Assembly (NCBI RefSeq): GCF_003719195.1
Contig: NZ_CP024996.1
Location: 1,116,001-1,180,000, forward strand
Length of the DNA stretch: 64,000 nt
DNA from: Herbaspirillum rubrisubalbicans
Lineage (GTDB): Bacteria; Pseudomonadota; Gammaproteobacteria; Burkholderiales; Burkholderiaceae_D
Reading direction: 5' to 3'
Shown: positions 56,397 through 64,000 of the stretch, in pieces
How positions within the stretch are numbered: position 1 is the stretch's first letter
Layout: every line of letters begins with the position of its first letter
Program-made: the position numbers and the translations under genes
The notes under the pieces: generated by a model
What the model was told of the DNA's origin: nothing
The model's database searches: none
Seen by the model: only the letters and a program-made list of their open reading frames with translations

Positions 56397-57755
56397 ATGA
56401 CTGATCATTTTTTTTCCCTCTTCACCGATATCAGTACCGTTGACCTGCTGCGCCAGCTGGTGGTGATTGCGCTCTCGCTGTTGGGCGGTATCGCCCTGTC
56501 GCGCTGGCTGCGGGCGCGGTTTGTGCTGCCGGCCGATGGCGAGGAACAGTCGCTGGTGATGCAGATTGGCGTCAAGAGCTTTGCCCGCGTGCTCTCGCCG
56601 TTGCTGGCGCTGGGTCTGCTGACGGCGGCCTATACCATCTTGAAGCGCGGCCACCATGCCGTCACGCTCTGGGAAATCATGTTTCCCCTGGTTATTGCCC
56701 AGGTGGCGATGCGCTTCGTGTTCTACGTGCTGCGCGGTATCTTCGTCAAGGACGCCACCGTGGGGGCGCTGCTGCACCTGTCGGAAAAGCTCATCGCGCT
56801 GTTGGTCTGGCTGTGCGTGGTGCTGTGGATCACCGGCCTGTGGCCGGACTTCGTCGATTACCTCGACAGCACCACCTTGCCGCTGGCGCGCCACAAGGTA
56901 TCGCTGTTGACCATGTTGCAAGGCGCGGCCTCGGTGCTGGTCACGCTCATCATTGCCCTGTGGATAGGGACGGTGCTGGAAAACCGGCTCATGAAGTTCA
57001 GCGGGATGCATTCCTCGCTGCGCACCGTGGTGGCGCGCATGATGCGGGCCTTGCTGATCTTGATCGCCTTCCTGGTCAGCCTGTCGCTGGTGGGCATCGA
57101 CCTGACCGTGCTGTCGGTCTTCGGCGGCGCGCTGGGCGTGGGTATCGGTCTGGGCTTGCAGAAGATCGCCAGCAGCTATGTCTCCGGCTTCGTGATCCTG
57201 CTGGAGCGCAGCATGGTCATCGGTGACATGGTTGCCGTGGATAAATTCTTTGGCAAGGTCACCCAGATCAATACCCGCTACACCATCCTGGAAGGATTGG
57301 ACGGCATTGAAACCGTATTGCCAAATGAACTATTTGTCTCCAATCCGGTACAAAACTATTCCTTGACCCATCGCATTGTACGTTTGTCCACACAGCTTAC
57401 AATTCTGTACCAGGACGATGTGGAAACGGTCTTGTCCATCATGGAACAGGCCGCACTTGGGGTACAGCGGGTCTCCCAGCAGACCGCGCCGCAAGCCTTG
57501 CTGATCAAGATCGGCGCCGATGGACTGGAGCTGGAACTGGGGTTCTGGATCACCGACCCGGAAAACGGACGCTTGAATGTCTTGTCAGAAGTCAATCGTG
57601 CCATCTGGGCTGCCTTCAAACGCCATGGCGTCCAGGTCGCCCATCCCAAGCGCGACATTCGCATCATGGATGAGCGCAGCTTCCGGCAAAGTACCGCCCA
57701 GGAAAATCCTGATGGCCCAGGGACGCAGAATTCGCGTACAATGCCCGGCAATTAA
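56397..57755 (+). CDS. MscS family mechanosensitive channel
   Basis: A 452-residue inner-membrane protein with several N-terminal helices. The pore/beta domain is recognised by FGGALGVGIGLGLQKIASSYVSG (two pieces, about 240-262), ERSMVIGDMVAV and LPNELFVSNPVQNYS. It should open under membrane tension and release solutes on hypo-osmotic shock. It lies 24 bases after the PLD-family gene and upstream of the desaturase. The C-terminus ends with a short basic and Gln-rich tail. Confidence 0.92.
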   Translation: MTDHFFSLFTDISTVDLLRQLVVIALSLLGGIALSRWLRARFVLPADGEEQSLVMQIGVKSFARVLSPLLALGLLTAAYTILKRGHHAVTLWEIMFPLVIAQVAMRFVFYVLRGIFVKDATVGALLHLSEKLIALLVWLCVVLWITGLWPDFVDYLDSTTLPLARHKVSLLTMLQGAASVLVTLIIALWIGTVLENRLMKFSGMHSSLRTVVARMMRALLILIAFLVSLSLVGIDLTVLSVFGGALGVGIGLGLQKIASSYVSGFVILLERSMVIGDMVAVDKFFGKVTQINTRYTILEGLDGIETVLPNELFVSNPVQNYSLTHRIVRLSTQLTILYQDDVETVLSIMEQAALGVQRVSQQTAPQALLIKIGADGLELELGFWITDPENGRLNVLSEVNRAIWAAFKRHGVQVAHPKRDIRIMDERSFRQSTAQENPDGPGTQNSRTMPGN

Positions 57756-57837
57756 AAGAAAATAAAACCATTTTCACGGAACAAGTAATAATCCTGTTTT
57801 GTAGTCCGATAGTTGTTTTCTATTTGGAGTTGTACTG

Positions 57838-59034
57838 ATGACCCTTGATGCGATCCTCGACTTTGTTGCCAACGGCCTGCTGCACGCGTCCGGTTGGCAG
57901 ATTGTCATTTACACCCTGGTGATGACTCACATCACCATCGTGGGCGTGACTCTCTACCTGCATCGTTGCCAGGCGCATCGCGCGCTCGAACTGCACGCGA
58001 TCCCCAGCCACTTCTTCCGTCTGTGGCTGTGGATGACCACCGGCATGGTGACCAAGGAATGGGCCGCCATCCACCGTAAGCACCACGCCAAGTGCGAGAC
58101 CGAAGAAGACCCGCACAGCCCGCAGACCCGCGGCATCCAGAAGGTGATGTGGCAGGGCGCCGAGCTGTACCGTTCCGAATCCAGGAATGCCGAGACCATG
58201 GAAAAGTTCGGTCACGGCACCCCCGACGACTGGCTCGAACACAACATCTACAGCAAGTACGGCTGGCAGGGCGTGGGCATCATGCTGATCATCGACGTGC
58301 TGCTCTTCGGCGCTATCGGCCTGACCGTGTGGGCCGTGCAGATGGCGTGGATCCCGTTCTGGGCCGCTGGCGTGGTCAATGGCCTGGGCCACTTCTGGGG
58401 CTACCGCAACTATGACTGCGTGGATGCATCGACCAACCTGTTCCCGATCGGTATCCTGATCGGTGGCGAAGAGATGCACAACAACCACCACACCTTCGGC
58501 ACCTCGGCCAAGTTCTCGGCCAAGTGGTATGAATTCGACATCGGCTGGATGTATATCCGCATCCTCGAAACCTTTGGCTTGGCCAAGGTCAAGAAGGTCT
58601 TGCCGGTGCCCAAGTTCGACCGCCAGAAGGCCGTCATCGACTTCGACACCCTGCAGTCGGTCATCGCCAACCGCTATGACGTGACCGCCAAGTACGCCCG
58701 TTCCCTGAAGAGCGCCTGGAAGGATGAACTGGATCACCTGATCGAAAAGGCCAAGCTGGAATCGCGCTTCCTGAAGTCGTCCAAGAAGCTGCTGCAGCGT
58801 GAGCCGGGCCGCCTGGAAGATGGCCAGAAGCAGCAACTCTCGGAACTGTTCGCCCACAGCAAGGCGCTGCAGACTATGCACGAGATGCGCATCGAACTGA
58901 GCGCCATCTGGGAGCGTTCGCACTCCACCCGCGAGCAACTGCTGCAGCAACTGCAGGACTGGTGCACCCGCGCCGAGGCGTCCGGCGTGAAGGCCCTGCG
59001 CGACTTCGCCTTGCGCCTGCGCAGCTACGCCTGA
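57838..59034 (+). CDS. acyl-CoA/fatty acid desaturase, delta-9 type
   Basis: A 398-residue inner-membrane di-iron desaturase. The three His boxes are HRCQAHRA (about 41-48), HRKHH (about 79-83) and HNNHH (about 217-221), with two pairs of helices between. The C-terminal 150 residues form a charged extension with likely coiled coil (EREPGRLEDGQK and following). GGAG precedes the ATG at nine bases. It introduces double bonds into membrane fatty acids. It is followed by a strong terminator. Confidence 0.92.
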   Translation: MTLDAILDFVANGLLHASGWQIVIYTLVMTHITIVGVTLYLHRCQAHRALELHAIPSHFFRLWLWMTTGMVTKEWAAIHRKHHAKCETEEDPHSPQTRGIQKVMWQGAELYRSESRNAETMEKFGHGTPDDWLEHNIYSKYGWQGVGIMLIIDVLLFGAIGLTVWAVQMAWIPFWAAGVVNGLGHFWGYRNYDCVDASTNLFPIGILIGGEEMHNNHHTFGTSAKFSAKWYEFDIGWMYIRILETFGLAKVKKVLPVPKFDRQKAVIDFDTLQSVIANRYDVTAKYARSLKSAWKDELDHLIEKAKLESRFLKSSKKLLQREPGRLEDGQKQQLSELFAHSKALQTMHEMRIELSAIWERSHSTREQLLQQLQDWCTRAEASGVKALRDFALRLRSYA

Positions 59035-59073
59035 TCCTGGCTGGCTGACCCGGTAAAAACCGGGAGATGAATA

Positions 59074-59107
59074 AAAAATCCCCGCAGAGCGATCTGTGGG
59101 GATTTTT
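59074..59107 (+). terminator. Rho-independent terminator after the desaturase gene
   Basis: AAAAATCCCC (59074-59083) pairs with GGGGATTTTT (59098-59107), with inner CAGA/TCTG pairs around GCGA. The A and T runs make it bidirectional. Confidence 0.92.
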
Positions 59108-59184
59108 CTTTGGGGGCTTCAACGGGATGGTGAAGATTTCTTCCACCATCACTACCGTGTCCCCCGGAAACACGGGCAATAAAA

Positions 59185-59208
59185 AACCCGCAGAGTACTC
59201 TGCGGGTT
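59185..59208 (-). terminator. Rho-independent terminator after rpmG
   Basis: AACCCGCAGAG (59185-59195), loop TA, CTCTGCGGGTT (59198-59208). It is preceded by an A-run, which on the minus strand becomes the T-run. It ends the rpmB-rpmG transcript. Confidence 0.92.
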
Positions 59209-59231
59209 CTTCATCGGGATACCGGGATCAA

Positions 59232-59399
59232 TTACTTGATCTTGGTTTCCTTGTATTCGACGTGCTTACGTGCCTTGGGATCGAACTTCATGATGCTGAT
59301 CTTTTCGGGCGTAGTACGCTTGTTCTTGGTGGTGGTGTAGAAGTGACCAGTACCTGCGGTCGACTCCAGTTTGATTTTGTCGCGGCCGGATTTCGCCAT
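59232..59399 (-). CDS. rpmG: 50S ribosomal protein L33
   Basis: A 55-residue ribosomal protein. It starts [20 protein letters not shown] and ends [10 protein letters not shown], with a [14 protein letters not shown] core typical of L33. No zinc-binding Cys are present, so it is the zinc-independent (C-minus) form. It follows rpmB by 24 bases on the same strand, the usual L28-L33 operon, and is closed by a perfect 11-bp terminator. Confidence 0.95.
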   Translation of the reverse strand: MAKSGRDKIKLESTAGTGHFYTTTKNKRTTPEKISIMKFDPKARKHVEYKETKIK

Positions 59400-59423
59400 G
59401 ATAGATTTCCTTTACTCTGCTAA

Positions 59424-59660
59424 TTAGACTTTTTCGCCACGAGCACGCAGATCGGCCAGAACGGCATCAATGCCGATCTTGTCGATCACGCGCAGGCCGG
59501 CGTTGGACAAACGCAGCGAAACCCAGCGGTTCTCGGATTCGACGAAAATGCGGCGGTTCTGCAGGTTGGGCAGAAAACGACGCTTGGTCTTGTTGTTTGC
59601 ATGGGAAACGTTGTTGCCGACCATCGGCCCCTTCCCGGTGACTTGGCAGACACGTGCCAT
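59424..59660 (-). CDS. rpmB: 50S ribosomal protein L28
   Basis: A 78-residue ribosomal protein with [12 protein letters not shown] at the start, [19 protein letters not shown] in the middle and [13 protein letters not shown] near the end. The ATG at 59660 gives the family's N-terminus; AAGGAGTCTCAC-like sequence precedes it. It heads the rpmB-rpmG operon and has one Cys in VCQVTGK. Confidence 0.96.
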   Translation of the reverse strand: MARVCQVTGKGPMVGNNVSHANNKTKRRFLPNLQNRRIFVESENRWVSLRLSNAGLRVIDKIGIDAVLADLRARGEKV

Positions 59661-59866
59661 GTGAGACTCCTTAAAAATTTCCGAATTTGGGAAAAACGAG
59701 AGTATAGGGAAAAAACTTAGATATTTCAATGACTTGCGAAAAACAATTGTGTCTTGGTCCGAAATAGTGATTTAACAATTGTGAAAGCCTTCCGTTTGCA
59801 AGCCTCTTCGATTGACGGAAAAGCCTTGTTCCATGCGGGTTTGCGGCCGATATGCCGGGGCCGGGC

Positions 59867-60553
59867 TCAGAGCTTGCCGTGGTCGGCGAAGGAATAAAGG
59901 CGTGTTCCAGCCACCACGAAATGGTCCAGCAATTCCACATCCACCAGATCCAGGGCATCTTCCAGCGCCTCGGTCATGTCCAGGTCCTGATCGCTGGGCT
60001 CGGGGTCGCCGGAAGGGTGGTTGTGGGCCAGGATCACCGAGGCAGCATTGTGGCGCAGCGCCGCCTTGACCACTTCGCGCGGGTAGACCGCTGAATGATT
60101 GAGCGTGCCGCGGAACAATTCTTCCGTGCCGATCAACTGGTTGCGCACGTTCATGAAGAGGGCGACGAAACATTCATGTTCGCGGCCCTTGAACAGCAGC
60201 TTCAGATAATCTCCCACGGCTCGGGTGGAGTTGAGTACCGAATGCGTCTTCAACTGCTCATGGATCACGCGCCGCGACAGTTCCAGCGCGGCACGCAACT
60301 GGCTGCACTTGGCCGGGCCCAAGCCGTCGCCCAGGTCGGTCTTGTTGTGGGCGGCGTCGAACAGCATTTCCAGCGAGCCGAAGCGTTTGAGCAGGCTATG
60401 CGAGACCTCCATCACGTTCTTGCCGGGAATCCCCACCCGCAGAAAGATCGCCAGCAGTTCCGCATCCGACAGCGCAGCCGGCCCGAACTGCAGCAAGCGC
60501 TCGCGTGGTCGCTGATCCTTGGGCCAGTGGGTCAATGTGGTGGTCATGGTCAT
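59867..60553 (-). CDS. radC: RadC/YicR family JAMM-domain protein
   Basis: A 228-residue protein. The N-terminal UPF0758 HhH-like part (about 8-75) is RERLLQFGPAALSDAELLAI. The C-terminal MPN/JAMM metal-binding domain (about 105-225) has ILAHNHPSGDPEPSDQD, with His-x-His and Asp ligands. AAGGAG is nine bases before the ATG at 60553. Despite the name, no DNA repair role is established; a zinc hydrolase or helicase-like function is proposed. It is divergent from the FKBP gene. Confidence 0.93.
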   Translation of the reverse strand: MTMTTTLTHWPKDQRPRERLLQFGPAALSDAELLAIFLRVGIPGKNVMEVSHSLLKRFGSLEMLFDAAHNKTDLGDGLGPAKCSQLRAALELSRRVIHEQLKTHSVLNSTRAVGDYLKLLFKGREHECFVALFMNVRNQLIGTEELFRGTLNHSAVYPREVVKAALRHNAASVILAHNHPSGDPEPSDQDLDMTEALEDALDLVDVELLDHFVVAGTRLYSFADHGKL

Positions 60554-60753
60554 GATGTTGCACTCCTTGTCATCGAGAGATTCCTGTTGATCCTGCAGAA
60601 AAAGACGCACAAGGCAGTCCGCCGCCCACTTGCGCTGCCGCAATGACAGTGCACAAGCCGCCCTTGCCAGCCGTCATCGAAGCAGCCGGCCACGGCGCGC
60701 CGGCCCAACGTGGCTTACAATAGCGGGTTCCTTGCACCTTAGAATTGCCTGTC

Positions 60754-61209
60754 ATGTCCAGCCCAACTGTCCCCGTCGTCACCGAAAACGCCTACCTAAC
60801 GCTGCATTACCGCCTGGCTTCACAGGAAGGGGAAGACATCGTCAGCACCTTCAACGAAAACCCGGCCACGCTGCAGTTCGGCCAGGGCCAGTTGGCCCCG
60901 TTCCTGGAAGCCTGCCTGCTGGGCCTGCCCGAAGGCACGCACCAGACCTTCGAGCTGGCACCGGAGCAGGCCTTTGGCGAACGCAGCGATGAACTGATCC
61001 AGCGCATCTCGCGCGCCACCCTGGACGAAAACTCGGCCATGGATGAGCAATACCGCATCGGTGACCTGGTCGATTTCGCCGCCCCCGGTGGTGGTCGCTT
61101 TGCTGGCATCCTGCGTGCGATCGATGATGATGGCGCAATTTTCGACTTCAATCATCCGCTGGCCGGCCAAACCTTGAAGTTCGAAGTGAAAATCATAGGA
61201 ATCCTGTAA
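60754..61209 (+). CDS. fkpB: FKBP-type peptidyl-prolyl isomerase (SlpA/FkpB type)
   Basis: A 151-residue protein of the SlyD/FKBP group. The FKBP core has FGQGQLAPFLEACLLG and APEQAFGERSDELIQ, and an inserted flap domain at about 70-120. No His-rich metal tail is present, which separates it from SlyD. The ATG at 60754 is preferred over an upstream TTG. It precedes ispH by 59 bases, the conserved fkpB-ispH order, so it may help fold a cytosolic partner. Confidence 0.92.
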   Translation: MSSPTVPVVTENAYLTLHYRLASQEGEDIVSTFNENPATLQFGQGQLAPFLEACLLGLPEGTHQTFELAPEQAFGERSDELIQRISRATLDENSAMDEQYRIGDLVDFAAPGGGRFAGILRAIDDDGAIFDFNHPLAGQTLKFEVKIIGIL

Positions 61210-61268
61210 ACGTCTCGACATTTGTCGAGACCGTCCTGGAAGAGTGTTGAAGAATCAAGGGAATTACC

Positions 61269-62234
61269 ATGACCATGGATAAAGCCGAATCTGAAATCCT
61301 GCTGGCCCAGCCCCGTGGTTTCTGTGCGGGCGTGGACCGCGCCATCGAAATCGTCGAGCGCGCCCTGGCGCAATTCGGCGCGCCCATCTACGTGCGCCAT
61401 GAAATCGTGCACAACGCCTACGTGGTCAACGACCTGCGCGCCAAGGGTGCGGTGTTCATCGAAGAACTGGCCGACGTGCCGGCCGGCAACACGGTCATCT
61501 TCTCGGCCCACGGCGTCTCCAAGGCGATCCAGGCCGAAGCCGCAGAGCGTGGCTTGACCGTGTTCGACGCCACCTGCCCGCTGGTCACCAAGGTGCATAT
61601 GGAAGTGGCCAAGATGCGGCGCGAAGGCCGCGAAATCATCATGATCGGCCATGCCGGCCATCCCGAAGTGGAAGGCACCATGGGCCAGACCGAAGCCGGG
61701 ATGCATCTGGTGGAGACGGTCGAGGACGTGGCGCGCCTGCAGGTGGCCGATCCTGCGCTGCTGGCCTATGTCTCCCAGACCACGCTGTCGGTGGATGACA
61801 CGGCCGACATCATCGCCGCCCTGCGCGCGCGTTTCCCCGCCATTGCCGAACCCAAGAAGGGCGACATCTGCTACGCCACCACCAACCGCCAGGAAGCCGT
61901 GAAATTCATGGCCCCGCAGGTGGAGGTGGTGATCGTGGTGGGCAGCCCCAACAGCTCCAACTCCAACCGTCTGCGCGAACTGGCCGAAAAGAAGGGCGTG
62001 CCGGCCTTCATGGTCGACAATGCCACCCTGATCGACCCGCAATGGATCGTCGGCCGCCAGCGCATCGGCGTCACTGCCGGCGCCTCGGCCCCGGAGGTGC
62101 TGGTGCAGGCGGTGATCGACCGCATCAAGGAAATCGGCGCGCGCAGCGTGCGGGTGTTGGATGGCATTGAAGAAAACGTCACTTTCCCCCTGCCCAAGGG
62201 CTTGGGTTCCCGTCCGGCGGCGGAAACCGTATGA
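61269..62234 (+). CDS. ispH: 4-hydroxy-3-methylbut-2-enyl diphosphate reductase
   Basis: A 321-residue iron-sulfur enzyme completing the MEP isoprenoid pathway to IPP and DMAPP. The three cluster Cys are in [13 protein letters not shown] (Cys19), FDATCPLV (Cys103) and [10 protein letters not shown] (Cys201). [12 protein letters not shown] and ASAPEVLVQ contain the substrate-binding residues. AAGGGAA lies before the ATG at 61269. It follows fkpB and is closed by a terminator. Confidence 0.97.
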   Translation: MTMDKAESEILLAQPRGFCAGVDRAIEIVERALAQFGAPIYVRHEIVHNAYVVNDLRAKGAVFIEELADVPAGNTVIFSAHGVSKAIQAEAAERGLTVFDATCPLVTKVHMEVAKMRREGREIIMIGHAGHPEVEGTMGQTEAGMHLVETVEDVARLQVADPALLAYVSQTTLSVDDTADIIAALRARFPAIAEPKKGDICYATTNRQEAVKFMAPQVEVVIVVGSPNSSNSNRLRELAEKKGVPAFMVDNATLIDPQWIVGRQRIGVTAGASAPEVLVQAVIDRIKEIGARSVRVLDGIEENVTFPLPKGLGSRPAAETV

Positions 62235-62286
62235 AGAAATGAGGACATCAGGGCGGCTCATTTGAACTTGGCCCCGTCATTTGCGC

Positions 62287-62315
62287 AAAAAGGCTTGCTG
62301 AATGCAGGCCTTTTT
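62287..62315 (+). terminator. Rho-independent terminator after ispH
   Basis: AAAAAGGCTTGC (62287-62298), loop TGAAT, GCAGGCCTTTTT (62304-62315), 12 pairs with one wobble pair and an A/T-rich base. It is 52 bases past the ispH stop and likely bidirectional. Confidence 0.9.
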
Positions 62316-62419
62316 CGTTTTCTTGACCTTTCTTAACAAGAAGGTGCAATTCATTGGTCTTACCGCACTTTCTTCTGTAACAGGCGACTGTTTGTGCCCG
62401 ATTGTAGGAATCTTCTGCG

Positions 62420-62848
62420 TATAATTCCGCACCATTATCGACGGACCGCCCAAAAGGCGGCCGAGCGCTAGCCCTCGCCAAAGAGGGCAGGGCGTCGTCA
62501 ACGCGGCGTCATCAGAGACGGGAGACCTATCCATGCAAGTCCTTCTGCGTACCGGCGTGCGCCGGTCCATCCGGCGAAGACCTCCCGGGCACCAGCCCCG
62601 CTGGTGTCCCATCCCTTGCCAGAGCCGCCCCGGCGGCGACAGTGGCTGATTCCTTCCTCCTTCTCCAGACCCGCAAGCCTTTTGCGCGAAGAGTGTGATC
62701 GCTCTTTTATGAAGACTGTTATGCAGAGTGATAACGCGCTCCCGACGGTCGGGAACGGATTTTGCTAATCGACATGCTTTCGCGCGGTGTCCGCTTTGGT
62801 GCAGACCCACGTGTTTTTCTTGTTTTCATTCAGATCGAAGAGTTATTC
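62420..62848 (+). promoter_or_regulatory. promoter and highly structured leader upstream of livH
   Basis: A TATAAT at 62420-62425 is a good -10 box; a -35 match is not clear. The following leader has many short perfect hairpins. They are CCGCC/GGCGG (62446-62460), GCCCTC/GAGGGC (62471-62488), ACCGGC/GCCGGT (62551-62566), ACCAGC/GCTGGT (62591-62605), GCCGCC/GGCGGC (62624-62637) and CGCAA/TTGCG (62672-62686). AGAGTG/CGCTCT (62690-62705) with a short T-run and CCCGA/TCGGG (62741-62753) follow. A 38-codon frame is embedded. The density suggests attenuation or an RNA switch. Confidence 0.5.
62533..62649 (+). CDS. possible 38-residue leader peptide
   Basis: ATG with GGGAG nine bases upstream opens a 38-codon frame ending TGA at 62649. 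The product is Arg- and Pro-rich (MQVLLRTGVRRSIRRRPPG at the start) with two Cys. The N-terminus contains Val-Leu-Leu but no long run of branched-chain residues. Three GC hairpins lie inside it. It may be a regulatory leader peptide for livH or a chance frame. Confidence 0.35.
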   Translation: MQVLLRTGVRRSIRRRPPGHQPRWCPIPCQSRPGGDSG

Positions 62849-63778
62849 ATGGACATTTTCATCCAGCAGATCATCAACGGATTGGTGCTAGGCAGCATGT
62901 ACGCACTGATCGCCCTGGGCTACACCATGGTGTACGGGGTGCTGAACCTGATCAACTTTGCCCACGGCGACATCCTGATGGTGGGGGCCATGGTGGGCCT
63001 GTCGCTCCTCAAAGTGGTGCAACAGGTGGCGCCGCACCTGCCAGGCATCGTGCAGCTGGTCATTGCCATCGTCGGCGCCATTCCGGTGTGTATCGTGGTG
63101 AGCTTGCTGATCGAGCGCATCGCCTATCGCCCGCTGCGCAATGCGCCGCGCCTGGCACCGCTGATCACCGCTATCGGCGTGTCGATCCTGTTGCAGACCT
63201 TCGCCATGATGATCTGGGGCCGCAGCCCGCTGCCGTTCCCGCAGGTCATGCCGTCTGATCCGGTGCATATCGCCGGCGCCCTCATTTCGCCGACCCAGAT
63301 CATGCTGCTGATCCTGGCCCTGGCCGCGATGATCGGCCTGGTGCTGATCGTGGAAAAAACCAAGATGGGCCGCGCCATGCGTGCCACCGCCGAGAACCCG
63401 CGCATTGCGGGCCTGATGGGCGTGGATGCCAACCGCGTCATCATCGTCACCTTCGCCATCGGCGCCGCGCTGGCAGCGATTGCCGGCGTGATGTGGGCCG
63501 CCAACTATTCCACCGCGCAATTCGCCATGGGCTTCGTGCCGGGCCTGAAGGCCTTCTCGGCGGCGGTGCTGGGCGGTATCGGCAATATCTATGGCGCCAT
63601 GCTGGGCGGCATCCTGCTGGGCCTGATCGAAAGCCTCGGTGCTGGTTACATCGGTGACCTGACCGGCAACTTCCTGGGTAGCAACTACCAGGACATCTTC
63701 GCCTTCGTGGTGCTCATCATCGTGCTGACCCTGCGCCCGTCCGGGATCATGGGTGAGCGTGTGGCGGATCGTGCCTAA
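62849..63778 (+). CDS. livH: branched-chain amino acid ABC transporter permease
   Basis: A 309-residue inner-membrane permease of the HAAT family with about eight helices. It has NGLVLGSMYALIALGYTMVYG (two pieces near the start), NLINFAHGDILMVGA, and AVLGGIGNIYGAMLGGILLG near 230-250, the ATPase-coupling and glycine-rich segments. The ATG at 62849 follows GAAGAG. It pairs with the LivM-like gene that begins 88 bases later. The substrate is probably branched-chain amino acids, though related ones carry urea or amides. No LivK-type binding protein precedes it here. Confidence 0.92.
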   Translation: MDIFIQQIINGLVLGSMYALIALGYTMVYGVLNLINFAHGDILMVGAMVGLSLLKVVQQVAPHLPGIVQLVIAIVGAIPVCIVVSLLIERIAYRPLRNAPRLAPLITAIGVSILLQTFAMMIWGRSPLPFPQVMPSDPVHIAGALISPTQIMLLILALAAMIGLVLIVEKTKMGRAMRATAENPRIAGLMGVDANRVIIVTFAIGAALAAIAGVMWAANYSTAQFAMGFVPGLKAFSAAVLGGIGNIYGAMLGGILLGLIESLGAGYIGDLTGNFLGSNYQDIFAFVVLIIVLTLRPSGIMGERVADRA

Positions 63779-63801
63779 GTTTTTAAGCGTGTAAACCTTA
63801 A

Positions 63802-63848
63802 AAACTTAGAGACAGAAACTTAGAAACTTAGAAATCAAGAACTTGGAA
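63802..63848 (+). repeat. AAACTTAGA short direct repeats between livH and livM
   Basis: AAACTTAGA occurs at 63802-63810, 63816-63824 and 63824-63832, with a degenerate AACTTGGA copy near 63841-63848. The gap is AT-rich in a GC-rich operon. It may be replication slippage or an RNA element affecting livM translation. Confidence 0.6.
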
Positions 63849-63865
63849 AATCGGAAGAGAACACT

Positions 63866-64000
63866 ATGGCTCTCATGACCTTCGATATGAAGCGCAATCC
63901 CCGGCAGGCACAACTGAGCCTGCTGGCGCTGTTGGCGCTGATGATCGTCTTCCCCATCGTCGCCCAGCAGTTCGGCAATTCCTGGGTGCGCATCATGGAT
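63866..64000 (+). CDS. livM: branched-chain amino acid ABC transporter permease LivM (5' part, cut by window end)
   Basis: Only the first 45 codons are present. The start is ATG with GGAAGAG upstream. The product begins MALMTFDMKRNPRQAQLS and continues with a hydrophobic helix (LLALLALMIVFPIVAQQFG). The position directly after livH supports LivM, the second permease. No stop is present before the window ends. Confidence 0.8.
   Translation, partial: MALMTFDMKRNPRQAQLSLLALLALMIVFPIVAQQFGNSWVRIMD

Noticed and set aside
62440..62530. Guanidine (ykkC/mini-ykkC) riboswitch before livH, suggested by a GACGGGAGACC string
   Set aside because: The surrounding conserved blocks of the guanidine riboswitch classes are absent; only the short string resembles them.

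Overview
The window is GC-rich chromosomal DNA with no rRNA, tRNA, CRISPR array or insertion sequence that I could find. Gene order and protein character point to a Burkholderiales bacterium of the Herbaspirillum/Oxalobacteraceae type. Examples are the exbB-exbD-lpxK-Trm112-kdsB-adk cluster, the fused malic enzyme/phosphotransacetylase and the rpmB-rpmG pair. This taxonomic call is inference from the proteins, not from a marker gene.

Layout. About 0.2-2.0 kb carries a coupled 2-hydroxyacid dehydrogenase and GNAT pair on the minus strand. From 2.5 to 17.6 kb lies a catabolic block: a HAD-family enzyme, a complete peptide/opine-type ABC importer, a cupin protein, a DAO-type FAD oxidase, RidA, an aldehyde dehydrogenase, an M20 amidohydrolase, a D-serine dehydratase/D-threonine aldolase-like PLP enzyme and two LysR regulators. 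CATTAA/TTAATG dyads occur at three places in this block and suggest one regulon for an amino or amide compound. From 17.7 to 22.4 kb are a small DUF1127-like protein, a chemoreceptor and maeB.

From 22.6 to 29.9 kb a PmrA/PmrB-like two-component pair is followed by a TonB-dependent receptor, its own ExbB-ExbD-TonB set and a secreted PAP2-type acid phosphatase. It looks like a self-contained outer-membrane uptake unit. From 30 to 35.7 kb are a DUF2076 protein, an AT-rich patch with a DUF1842-like protein, a MarR-MFS pair and an HtrA-like protease without PDZ domain. From 35.7 to 39.4 kb is a sugar-acid module (dkgB, a LacI regulator, gudD) with three copies of a TGGTA-N4-TACCA operator. At 39.5-40.7 kb an AT-richer insert holds a probable type-44 polymorphic toxin domain protein and a small membrane protein that may be its immunity partner.

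From 41 to 64 kb the content is mostly core: a DedA-rhodanese fusion, OsmC, sodB, xseA, a TolQR/ExbBD-like pair, lpxK, Trm112, kdsB, adk, a proton pyrophosphatase, patatin, a secreted barnase-like RNase with a barstar-like inhibitor, purN, an RsmB-type methyltransferase, a PLD-family nuclease, MscS, a fatty acid desaturase, ribosomal proteins L33 and L28, RadC, FKBP and ispH. It ends with the start of a branched-chain amino acid importer (livH and a truncated livM), preceded by an unusually hairpin-rich leader.

The most interesting items are the two toxin/inhibitor pairs, the dedicated TonB-phosphatase unit, the shared dyad motif in the catabolic block and the structured livH leader. All calls come from reading the sequence and the translations; no database search was possible.
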